The notes beneath the pieces are model-generated. The model saw only the letters and a list, made by a program, of their open reading frames with translations. It was not told the DNA's origin and did not search any database. Below, in pieces: positions 1 through 9,475 of a DNA stretch of 64,000 nucleotides. The translations under genes and the position numbers were made by a program. Every line of letters starts with the position of its first letter. Positions within the stretch are counted from its first letter, which is position 1. The stretch is taken from positions 16,572,606-16,636,605 of the forward strand of contig NC_051437.1 in the NCBI RefSeq assembly GCF_001649575.2, written 5' to 3'. Source of the stretch: Kryptolebias marmoratus. Taxonomy: Eukaryota; Chordata; Actinopteri; Cyprinodontiformes; Rivulidae.

Positions 1-881
1 TGTTTAAGAGGCTGTGGTACAAGAATCCCAAACCATTTCAGAGGGTCCTGCAGAGGATCACGGTCTCCTTTTCTGACCACATTGTCATCAGGGCTTCTCT
101 CTCCACTCGCGTCCTCACCTGGCTTTTTTTCTGTAATGTTTTTTTTCTTTTTTCTGTGCCTGATACCTGCAAAAAATGTCAAAAATTTTAATTTTACAAA
201 CAGCTGTTGGTAGATGGTGAATTTTTACCATCATTCGTTTTCAGCTGGCGCATTACCTTCTTCCTGAGGTCCGACATTCTCTACACATGTGTGATCTTTT
301 GTCGACTCCTCACTACACTTGTGTGCAGATTTTTCTGTGCAAAACACCACCTCACCGCTGTCCAGCGTTCTGCAACATAAAATCATATGTAAATCAGAAA
401 CTAAAATGCACAACAATTCACTTAGGAGAAGCATTTCTTTTTCCCTCACCTAACATGGACACAAACCAGTGGATCCATCTCATTTGCATACTGAAGAGCA
501 GACACCAGTTTGTTTCCCATAGAATACCGTGCCTTAGTCATGGAAAACCATCCCTAAATAGGTGAAAAGAAAACAGAAATAAAAATGCAAGAAAAAAATA
601 AATAAAAAGACACGGATCTAAATCAATCAAACAATTTTTTCTCTGTTCCTAGAGGATTGCATTTTCATTGTTATTGTTATTTTTATTAAAATAAAAAACG
701 CAAATAAAGCTGGATAAATAGGCGATGTCTGAGTTTGGCATTTAGAATGATGATGTCCGACCTGCTCGATGAGGGAGTTGAGAGAGGTCCTTTTCTTCTC
801 CAGTAACTCAAGCTGGTCCATAAAATGAAGCAGTTTCTCGTCCAGTAATAGGCAAGACTCCTCTCCTTCTGATACACCCAT
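1..881 (-). CDS. ccdc115: ccdc115, 5' part: V-ATPase assembly factor (coiled-coil domain-containing protein 115)
   Basis: Four coding exons read on the minus strand: 881-762, 553-450, 369-257 and 130 to beyond base 1. Each intron has GT donor and AG acceptor (761/554, 449/370, 256/131) and the phases agree (0, 2, 1). The start ATG at 881 opens with [20 protein letters not shown], then a short coiled-coil stretch ([20 protein letters not shown]). Exon 2 has [15 protein letters not shown] and [15 protein letters not shown]. Exon 3 has [10 protein letters not shown] and GPQEE. Exon 4 holds the conserved [12 protein letters not shown] block. These match the CCDC115 family. In human and yeast (Vma22) the family helps assemble the V0 part of the vacuolar ATPase in the ER and Golgi. 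The C-terminal coiled coil lies off the left edge. The translated pieces join without a stop, so the gene looks intact as far as seen. Confidence 0.92.
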
Positions 882-993
882 GTCGGCTAGTTTAGACCAG
901 AGAAATTTGCAGTTTTGACTCGGTTAGCTTGAACCAAGAAGCAGCTCCGAGAAGACGCGTACAGCTTCCGCATAGCGTCATATGACAGCGGTA

Positions 994-1009
994 GTCACGT
1001 GACACGTGT
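994..1009. promoter_or_regulatory. CLEAR-type E-box palindrome upstream of ccdc115
   Basis: Bases 994-1003 read GTCACGTGAC, a perfect palindrome, overlapped by a second CACGTG core in 1002-1009. It lies about 113 bases upstream of the ccdc115 ATG. This string equals the CLEAR consensus bound by TFEB/TFE3/MITF on lysosomal genes, and USF or MYC/MAX can also bind CACGTG. Binding is inferred from sequence only. Confidence 0.5.
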
Positions 1010-1331
1010 GACGAATACGTCCCATGACTGTAAAGCGAATAAAAAGGTAAAATTTCATATTTTAATACTCAACATTTAAATATTTTTTACGTTACTTAAT
1101 GGGAACGGACACTAAGAAACCTTTACAGGCTAAAAATAGAACTTTACAAATTAACTACTTATTCTTTATTAGTTAATTTCAGTAAGCTTTTATTTTTTTT
1201 TCAGTTTTTCTGTACGGAAATCAATGTAAGTAAAACACACAAACGAAAAACATCTAGAAGTGCTAGGAAGAAACTTGTTTAAATCTTAAATTATAATTGA
1301 AAATACAAGAGCAGAAAATTAAAAGACAGTG

Positions 1332-1403
1332 TTCCCATACCGGGAGTCGAACCCGGGCCGCCTGGGTGAAAACCAGGAATCCTAACCGCTAGACCATATG
1401 GGA
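1332..1403 (-). tRNA. tRNA-Glu (anticodon TTC)
   Basis: The minus strand folds as a full 72-base cloverleaf. The acceptor stem TCCCATA pairs with TATGGGA. The D arm has the A box (TGGTCTAGCGGTTAGG). The anticodon loop TTTTCAC sits between CCTGG and CCAGG, giving anticodon TTC. The T arm has GGTTCGACTCC. A T4 terminator follows on the minus strand at about 1324-1321. No mismatch is seen in the stems, so it is probably functional. No CCA is encoded, as usual for eukaryotes. Confidence 0.97.
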
Positions 1404-2132
1404 GATGAATTCAATATCCAGAAGAAGACATTTTAACAAAAAACACTTTGATACATCTATGTTTACGTATTTTGATATTTTGTAGTTGTTCACGCTTTTT
1501 AGTGTGCCACCCACCGCTAAGTTGACGATTACATTTAGATCCACACGTTTGTGATTGTGACAATCACTGCTACCATGCCAAACGTGAAGTTTTCAAAGAA
1601 TTAGTTTGTTGAAAACAGCTTTCCATATAATGAAAGCGTAAGCAAATGCCTATATTATGTTTAGGAGTCAATCAGGACGACCTTTTTCTGTGTTGCTTTT
1701 AATGTAGCTTACCCGGGTAACATGCTCAACATAGTGTCGCTCGCTACTGCTTCTAGCGTCTCTACTCCACTACGGGTGCCGGGAGGGCACACCTTCAAAT
1801 ACATCACAGCCTACACAATCCTTCAGTTTTATTTTGAAGGTTTGCGCATCGTTCCTCGAATTACAACTTTAAAAAAAAATAAAATAAATAAATCTCAACT
1901 TTTAGCATTACTGGGTGAAATAGCCACTACCTTTTGTACGAATTGCATTAGCATGCTGATAATACTACTTGTTTTACTTTTTGTCGCGGATAATGTGCAT
2001 AGCACGGAGAGAGATGCTTCCTATAGTTGTATTTGTACACATAAATACAACCCAAACACTAAACCCATACGGCCTACAGCATATGTATATAATCATTTCT
2101 TTCCAACGTTCATACATGGCCTCCAGTAGCTC
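1404..2132. other. Intergenic, no gene seen
   Basis: AT-rich spacer between tRNA-Glu and tRNA-His. A 135-codon open frame at 1722-2129 resembles no family I know and ends just before the tRNA. I treat it as chance. No repeat was recognised. Confidence 0.5.
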
Positions 2133-2204
2133 GCCGTGATCGTATAGTGGTTAGTACTCTGCGTTGTGGCCGCAGCAACCCCGGTTCGAATCCGGGTCAC
2201 GGCA
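2133..2204 (+). tRNA. tRNA-His (anticodon GTG)
   Basis: A 72-base cloverleaf. The acceptor GCCGTGA pairs perfectly with TCACGGC, with discriminator A. The D arm reads ATCGTATAGTGGTTAGTA. The anticodon stem CTGCG/CGCAG encloses TTGTGGC (anticodon GTG). The T arm is CCCGG-TTCGAAT-CCGGG. The start at 2133 is fixed by the acceptor pairing; in eukaryotes the -1 G is added after transcription. A small hairpin sequence (AGGGAATCATCCCT, 2204-2217) follows at once, and T runs near 2239 and 2244 can end Pol III transcription. A decayed copy lies at 51007-51078 on the other strand. Confidence 0.97.
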
Positions 2205-2741
2205 GGGAATCATCCCTGACACGGCATGGGAGGTTTGTTTTTGCTTTTTTTTAAATTTTGCGTTGGATTTTTAGTTTTTCTTACTTCGAACTTTACGGTA
2301 CACCAAACGTCACCATGTGTCATTTAAACGTCCTGTTTAGTATGTGTTGAGTGCCCCTTAGTGTAAGTTTTTACAGCTTGTTTTAGTCAGCTACGGTTAA
2401 TCCACTGCGCATGTAAGATCTATTTTATTGCTTTGGTTGGTATAATATGTTAATAAAGATCGCTTAACTTTAAAAAAACCCATTGAAAAACAAAATATAG
2501 TGGTCATATTTTCAGTTGTTTCACTTGGTTTCAGAATTCAACATTTTGCTCTGTACAAAAGTGAAATACTGACAAAAAACCTTCATGTTTCTATTTCTAA
2601 TCCATATCAAACGCTATAAATCACATTTAATCAGACTTTAAAGACCTTGACCTAGACTAAAAAAAGGGGGTGGGTCGTTCAGAGTTAGCGTGTGTTTATT
2701 GGTAGCTGCCAAAGACAACTGCCATGATCCGAAAAGAACAA

Positions 2742-2805
2742 CCAATCAGATGAGCCCGGCAGACCGCGTGTACCGGTAGCTCTATGAATGCAGACATTTG
2801 ATTGG
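2742..2805. promoter_or_regulatory. Two CCAAT boxes in the ebp promoter
   Basis: CCAAT on the plus strand at 2742-2746 and inverted (ATTGG) at 2801-2805, 165 and 106 bases upstream of the end of a probable non-coding first exon (donor G|GTAAGT at 2971/2972). NF-Y sites of this kind commonly work with SREBP on cholesterol genes such as EBP. I did not find a clear sterol response element beside them. Confidence 0.45.
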
Positions 2806-3168
2806 TCGTCCTAATCACAAAGAACCTCCCCTGACTATGTAGAGTTCCGTGTTTGAGTTTATCTCTACTCCTGTAGAGCAAACAGTCCTGAATCTTTCGT
2901 CTGCAAGATATTATTCTCTCAAATCCTGTGAAGCTGTTACATAGAATCTCAGTAAACTGCGTGGGTCTTTGGTAAGTTTAATATACACTGATATATTTTG
3001 AAATAAGTTTCTTTAACAAATGATAAACAGAGAGATCAGAGATCAGATCAAAGTGAATCCAAGTACAGATCAGTGCTGTGTAATTGCCATATAAAGTGAT
3101 TTGTACATGTGATAATTATTATCACTTTATCTATACTGCATGTTTTTATGTATATCTTAAAACAGATT

Positions 3169-4133
3169 ATGGATGCCTCTTCAGCAAAAAGAGCTCTACA
3201 TCCCTACTGGCCCCGGGACCTTGTGATTCCCAGCTATGTGGAAAATGACCGGTCTATGTCAGAGATTCTGGGTTTTCTTTTTTCTGTGTCTGGGGTGTTC
3301 CTGCTCGTGACCTGGCTGATCACTGGGACCACCGGCAGGCTGGGGATGTGGAGGCGACTGGCTATGTGCTGGTTTGCAGTATGTGGTTTCATCCATAGCG
3401 TCATTGAGGGCTGGTTTTCACTGTATCATAATAGTCTACCAGGAGATCAGAGCTTCCTGTCACAGCTGTGTGAGTACCCCCCAAAAAAACCCTGTTGAGA
3501 AAACCTTATGAGCTATGAAGATCAGCATGTTTTGTATTTTTTCTCTCTCAGGGAAAGAGTACTCCAAGGGAGACAGCAGATATGTAATGTGAGATAATTT
3601 TCTGCTTTTAAAAAGATAAAATCGAATTATTAAACAGAACTGAAATGTTAAGTTGTTTTTTCCTCTTCTTTTAAAAAAAATGTAGAGCTGATAACTTTAC
3701 TGTTTGTATGGAGACCGTGACTGCTTGCCTTTGGGGACCATTCAGCTTTTGGGCTGTATATTCTTTTTTAACTAATAAGCCTTACAGATTTGTTCTGCAG
3801 CTCATCATTTCATTAGGTAAGAGGCTGGAATTACTAAAAAATAACAAATAAATCCCCTTAATTCAAGTAACCCTAATTGTATGTTCTGTTTTATTTCATA
3901 ATATGACTCCAGGGCAGCTGTACGGAGCAGTGCTTTACTTCTTCACAGAGCACAGAGACGGCTACGCTCACAGCGAGTTGGGACATCCGGTCTACTTCTG
4001 GTTCTACTTCGTGTTCATGAACGTGTTGTGGATCGTCATACCCCTGGCCCTCATCATGGACGCGTGGAGACAGCTATCAGCAGCTCAGACGCACACAGAC
4101 ACCTCAAAGACACAAAAGAATAAAAAACACTGA
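3169..4133 (+). CDS. ebp: ebp: 3-beta-hydroxysteroid delta8-delta7 isomerase (emopamil-binding protein)
   Basis: Four coding exons: 3169-3469, 3552-3588, 3686-3816, 3913-4133 (690 bases, 229 residues; human 230). All introns are GT-AG and the phases fit. A probable non-coding exon ends at 2971; the coding exon begins after AG at 3165, so the ATG at 3169 ([15 protein letters not shown]) is the start. EBP moves the sterol double bond from C8 to C7 late in cholesterol synthesis, in the ER membrane. Residues reported as catalytic in human EBP are all present one position lower: His76 and Glu80 ([12 protein letters not shown]), Glu122 and Thr125 (CMETVTAC), Asn193 and Trp196 (FMNVLW). Hydrophobic spans lie near residues 33-52, 63-82, 120-140, 145-165 and 184-204. 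The C-terminus KNKKH fits a KxKxx ER-retrieval signal. A poly(A) signal AATAAA lies at 4390-4395. Confidence 0.97.
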
Positions 4134-4389
4134 GCATGCTGTGGGACGGAGGGACACAGATACTTAAACTGATACTTAAAACGTGATGCAATATTTTGGT
4201 TTAGTCATATCGTCATTGTTGCATTATAAATTTGACTGTCAAGACACAATTTTATTTGTTTATATTCTAGACATTATAATTGGACTGCCTAATATACAGT
4301 ATGTATTTGTATATATATATATATGTATAAAAAAGTGAAGGATGTTCTCACTTTTCTTGCTTATCTACAAATATAAACAGTAAAAGTAC

Positions 4390-4395
4390 AATAAA
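4390..4395 (+). terminator. Likely ebp polyadenylation signal (AATAAA)
   Basis: First clear AATAAA after the ebp stop codon, about 260 bases into the 3' UTR and before the tRNA-Phe gene. An (AT)n stretch lies at about 4311-4325. Confidence 0.5.
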
Positions 4396-4862
4396 TTTTT
4401 TTAAAAGTTGTACTTGCTCACCAATAGTGTTTCAGTTTAATTACTAAGGTAATTATATTGCTCAAAATTTATAATTTTCCTTTTTCCCCCTTTATAGCCA
4501 CATATATATAGTTTTCCAATTTATTTTACTTTTTTACTTTTTTTAAACAAATGGGATAAACCAGAAGTAGTTGTTTATTTCGCATTACAAACTGCTCATT
4601 GTGTTGGTAACTTTCAACACAACAGGTTTTGCTAATAATTATAAAAATAGCACTGAATGCTTGTACCACGAAAACAAAAAGATTGCTTATTTAAGTAACT
4701 TATCAACTGGAGTAATGCTTTGCAGAATATAAATGCTACAATCACAGATCTTCGAATATGTTCACATGGTTTAATCCGAAACGTTTTGACAAAAGAAAAA
4801 AAAAAAATCTATGTAACGGAGAGATATTTATTTATTTACATAAGCGTGCTTAATGTACACGC

Positions 4863-4935
4863 GCCGAAATAGCTCAGTTGGGAGAGCGTTAGACTGAAGA
4901 TCTAAAGGTCCCTGGTTCGATCCCGGGTTTCGGCA
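4863..4935 (+). tRNA. tRNA-Phe (anticodon GAA)
   Basis: A 73-base cloverleaf. GCCGAAA pairs with TTTCGGC, discriminator A. The A box is TAGCTCAGTTGGGAGAGC. The anticodon loop CTGAAGA lies between TTAGA and TCTAA (anticodon GAA). The variable loop AGGTC and T arm CCTGGTTCGATCCCGGG follow. A T4 terminator begins right after the gene (4936-4939). It looks intact. Confidence 0.97.
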
Positions 4936-5220
4936 TTTTGCTGTAGCGTCACTTAAATGATGACATCTAGTGGACAAATACACAAAATACATGTTTTTAA
5001 ACAAAAAAGACGCCATGGGAAGAAAATGACCTCAGCCATCTTTCACCCTAGATTAATTAAGTTTAGGACTCCAAACTAAATGTTTTAAATGTGATTTGTT
5101 TTTGAACATCCAGGTAGATGACTTACACACAGCTGCTTTTTTGTTACTAAAGGCTTTATTTTGAAATTAAGGCAATGTTGGAAATGCACTTAGATCAAAT
5201 ACTATAAAAACACAAAAACA

Positions 5221-5226
5221 TTTATT
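5221..5226 (-). terminator. Likely fkbpl polyadenylation signal
   Basis: AATAAA on the minus strand, 28 bases past the fkbpl stop. A second copy lies at 5160-5155. Confidence 0.45.
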
Positions 5227-5253
5227 TCTACCATTGTTGTTAGTATTCTATCT

Positions 5254-6577
5254 TCAGGTAAACATTTTGCTAAGTCTTTGTCCCAACTGAGCATTTCTCT
5301 GTTTCTCTTTATGAATGACATCTTTCAGTGCCTTCACAGCAGCAGGCAGGTCTGGTTGGAGCTCCAGCAGTTTTCTGAACGCCTGCTTGGCCTCTTCCAG
5401 CTCATTCAGCATCTGGCACGCCTGGCCCAGGCGGTACCAGGCCTTGGAGGCGCCGGGCTCCAGCTTGGTCGCTTTAGCAGCACTGGCCTTTGCCCGCTCC
5501 GGTTGGTTCAGCTTCAGCTGGCACAGAGACAGGTTTGAGTGAAGCTCGGCTTTGATAATTTTGAGTTCGTCGCGCGAAGGAAGCTGCAGTGCTTCCTCTG
5601 AGGGGCTTGTGTCACTTTCCTCTCCCGATTCAAGCTCTTGCGCTTTGGGCTCCATCGCGCCAACAAGGCCACAGAGAGGGATGAGGAGTTTGAGGGCTCG
5701 GCTGTAGCTGTCTGCAGCTCCCCACACATCCCCACCCCTGAATCTCACTCCACCTCTCTCCTTGTGGGACTTCACCCACTCCACTTTTTCATCTGCAGGC
5801 ATTTCCCAGGACTCCTTTCCGGGTGTGAAAGCTTGGAGTTCAACAGTAGCGCATAAAGGAAGGTTTCCATCTGAAGGCTGGTGAACGGACGCATCTGCTT
5901 CATTTCCAAGCGGAGTGAGTTGTATCTGAGGAAAAAAAACAAAGAAAAATTATCAGACTTGATATAAACCTGACTGCATCAACAGGTGTACTTGTGTGAA
6001 AAATGGGTCTAAGTTGACAGATTTAGCCCTGAATCCCCCCCAACTCTCACCTCGCATTTCTCCCCTGCTCTCATCCCCTCCAAGCAAGCCTCTGTGACGT
6101 CGCACTGACCCTCCCCCAGCCTCAGCGTTATCCAGTCCCCCACTGGGATCTGCAGGACAGAGTCTTGACACCGGAGAAACGGCGTGACCGCCAATTCTGT
6201 AACATCACCAAACACTAATGAACGATCCGTGTCGTCCTTCTGGACCTGAAGCTGCACCCGGACCCGACACAGCGAGCCCAAGCTTGGACAGGTTTTAGAT
6301 AAACAGGCTAAAAGAAACAGACAGACATTACATCAGCTAGAGTAACGTTTTGTTTTAGCTTTTAAAAAAAAAAAAAAAAAAAAACATACTAGAAATAATT
6401 GTTCATGTTGAGCATCATACATGTAATGTTTCCAGAATCAGAAACGGTTTGTTGACTCCACTTGTGCTTTTGCTGGACCCTCCAGAGGCCTCTGGGACAC
6501 ACCGACACCCATGAGGGGACATCAGCACCATCCGCTTCACCATACAGAGTCGGAACAGCTTCCATCCCTGGGTTCAT
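5254..6577 (-). CDS. fkbpl: fkbpl: FK506-binding-protein-like TPR co-chaperone
   Basis: Three coding exons on the minus strand: 6577-6421, 6307-6051, 5925-5254 (1086 bases, 361 residues; human FKBPL 349). Introns are GT-AG (donors GTATGA and GTGAGA) with phases 1 and 0. Exon 1 has WVSVCPRGLWRVQQK. Exon 2 is a degenerate FKBP-like region with LGSLCRVRV, ACLEGMRAGEKCE. Exon 3 has FTPGKESWE, then a TPR domain over about residues 170-350 (AELHSNLSLCQLKLNQPERA, KAWYRLGQACQMLNELEEAK) and the family ending LGQRLSKMF. FKBPL binds HSP90 through the TPRs and has lost peptidyl-prolyl isomerase activity. The start is the least certain part: ATG 6577 is used, but a pyrimidine tract with CAG just downstream could be an acceptor, making the next ATG (6565) or an upstream exon the start. 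Many antisense open frames here are shadows. Confidence 0.9.
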
Positions 6578-9100
6578 GTCAACGAAAGACAGACAATCAA
6601 ATCGTTGTCAAAATATCAAGAATACAGCACATGACAGTCAGTGTTTAAGAAAACAAATAAAAGCAATGATGTTAATAAAGCAGAGATGCTGATTTGTGAG
6701 GAAAAAATGCAATATTAGCTTTAATCAATGCTAAAACACTGGTTTAGTTCCAGGAGACTTACATAAAGAGAAATATTATTCCTTGCTCGTTTCACCAGAC
6801 CTGGTCTAGCGATCTGGCTTTCCTGTAATTGTTTGTCTGACTACAGAGTTAAAAGTACATCCACCCCTTATCTAGCTATTCTGTAAAAATGCTCAGTTGT
6901 ATATGCAGCCTTTCAAATGTAAAAAATTGACTCACATAGGCCTGCATATTTTAAGGTTTAGATTTGATCAAAGGGGGTCTACAAAAGAAAATGTTTTTTT
7001 AAAAATATAATATAAATAAATCTTTACATATTAATATAAAGATTTTGGCATTTGTATTGACAGAATTGTGTTGTGTCAAGTACATTTCGAGGCTCTAAGT
7101 ATTTTTTATTTTGTAGGAATGTCTCTTTTAGGTTAAGTGTTTCTATTATCAGCCTCAACACGATTTTTTTGAAGATAAATATAGTTTTTTAGCAGTCGAA
7201 GTTATGTTAAAATCATGTAGTATCTATAATAACACAAAGCTAGCAAAGATATTAGTCTATTATGACGTTAAAAACAAAACAATAGTGAACAAGTTACCGT
7301 AAAGTTTCTTTGTTTTTAAGTGCCACCTTGACGATATTATTATTATTATTCTTTTGACCGTCCATTAGTACAGACGCTCGTGTTAGACTATTTATTTGAT
7401 ATTTCAGGGTACAAAAACAAATCCCCCATCGAAGCAACAAAGCAGCATTAGGTGTTATCACACAGCCCTCCCGTCCCGTTTACTTCCGTCTGAATTTATT
7501 TAATCTGTGAATTATTCGCCTCACTGACCTCACTCCGCACACAAATATCAATTTACCTTCTGTCACAAAAAAAAAAAAAAAAAACATTAGCAATCACAAA
7601 ATTAAACCTAACCTTCTTTTTCTCTAGCTGCAGCTCCCAGTCTTCTTTGTGTTAAAGGTTGGCTGGCAGCTTCACTGCAGTGGGAGGGTTACCGCCCCTG
7701 CAGGCCGGGAGGCTCCTAACAGTCTGTACAATGCAGTTCGTTGCAGAGTTAAAATGCCCACATTTACCTTTTTATTTCTCTCACAGACAGATTGTAGCCT
7801 ACAGATGTAATCGGATCCGTTTTGGTCATACCTGTAAAGCACTTCTTTTTTTTTTTTTTTCCTTCCAGACTCAATAAAGCCAAGAATGTGACATAACCAG
7901 GGGGTGGCAAAAAAAAAACTGAAATAAAAATATCTTGCCACCCCACTTGCAGTGACAACGCCAGAAGTAAGTATCCAGGTGGGCCTGACTGAAGGTTAGT
8001 GGGCCACCAAGTTTGACGCAGCTTGTGAAATACATGAAAACTGGAAGTTGTATGTTCTCCCTGTGGTTGGCTATTTGAAAGAGGTTGAAAAATATGTGAT
8101 ACCAAGTTCATGCGTTATAATTTAATTTTAAAGTAAAGCCTCCAGGAATTGTAGGCCGTCATAAAATTTGCATTATTTCTTCATTCCTTTTGTAGTCCTT
8201 TTATATGTTTAATGAATGTGCTACCTTAATCGATGGTTAGAATAACTCTTCCCCAGTTAACTTTTATTAATTAACTGTTAATAACCTTTTATACATCAAA
8301 CAGTTAAGTTTGTTACTGCATCCCCATTAAGAGGCACTTTCTACTACTGAGGTTAGAAAAGCATGTTCTGATGTATTAAATCAGCTGACATTTGGTTTGT
8401 AGGTATTTTAAAACATGATATCAGTTTATTAGGTTGCTTAAAAATTTAAATGAAATAGTGAATAGCATTTTTCTTCTACATTGTCAATTAGGATTTTTGT
8501 GATGATTTACTGGGGTCCTGACACAACTTTGGCAACCACGTGGATAAACCTTGGCAGTCTTTACAAATAAAATCCTATTGGAATTGCCAAAGCCTAGGAC
8601 CTTCATTTATGATTTTTTTTTTTAATAATTATGTGCCAAAAAGAATGCCACCCTACTTTTAGGCAAATAAGTATATCTTTTGTCCTTTTTGTAAAGTCAC
8701 TAACATCTTCACAGAAATTCAAAAACAACAACAACTGGTGTAGGCTCATATTTCAAGTTGAAAATACCCCAATGTGTTTCAGTAATTTGGGTATTGATGA
8801 CATTTCCAGTAGGGGTCAGTCTCTCCCCAGCAATATAACAGCATGATTAGGTACTGTTAAAAAAAAAAAAAAACACTGAAGATATATTTTAAGCACTATA
8901 CCTGGTTCTTTTCATCAGCAGCTCTGCACAGTTACACAAGAATACACTTTTTACATGCAACGAAAAGCAGAAAAGAGATTCAATTTGGTAATTTATTCTG
9001 ATATTGTACTAAATATGGTGGGATTTTAGCTGAGAATCATTCACAACGCATACTACAAACACTACATGTCGTGTGAGATCTTTGCCTTGTTTGATTCAAC
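6578..9100. other. Intergenic, no gene seen
   Basis: AT-rich spacer upstream of fkbpl. It contains A/T homopolymer runs (about 7567-7584 and 7847-7860) and a short (TTA)n at about 7337-7350. Open frames at 7659-8111 and 8631-8846 are short, overlap on both strands and resemble no protein I know. Confidence 0.4.
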
Positions 9101-9107
9101 TCTGAAA

Positions 9108-9475
9108 TATATAACTCATGAACTGCTGGATGGATTTTAGTGAGACTTTCAAAAGGTTTTCATTGGATAGATGTCAACTGATTACTGTTTGGATTCAATC
9201 CAAATCAAGATGGCTGCCACAACTAATGCACATCACAAAAAAGCTCTGAGTCAGTTTTACAGATACTGAGCTAACATTTGATGTGGTTGAAGTTGAGCGT
9301 TGCTCACAACACACTCTGAATGTGTCATCTCACTATATCGCATTAGATTATGCATAATATTTTTTTCAAGGTCTGCTAAAAATGGCTACAATATGGTCAT
9401 TTTTCAACATAAAATTATGGCTTAAAAGGCAGCGGGGGGTATTCATTCCTTCAAGGAATGCTAGACCAATCATTT
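9108..9475 (+). repeat. Dispersed repeat, family A, copy 1
   Basis: It carries the ordered blocks that recur at 16600, 59130, 59800 and 62760: 'ctggatggattttagtgagac', a 'caactgattac...aagatggctgcc' block, 'cagttttacagatactgagct' and 'cacaacacac'. It ends near 'attcattccttcaaggaatgc'. It is non-coding. I recognise the pattern as recurrent within this window but cannot name the family. Confidence 0.6.

Noticed and set aside
1722..2129. 135-codon plus-strand frame next to tRNA-His
   Set aside because: AT-rich, no recognisable domain, no splice partner. Only its length is notable.
5278..5856. Plus-strand open frames opposite fkbpl exon 3
   Set aside because: Shadows of the GC-rich TPR coding exon; no family match.
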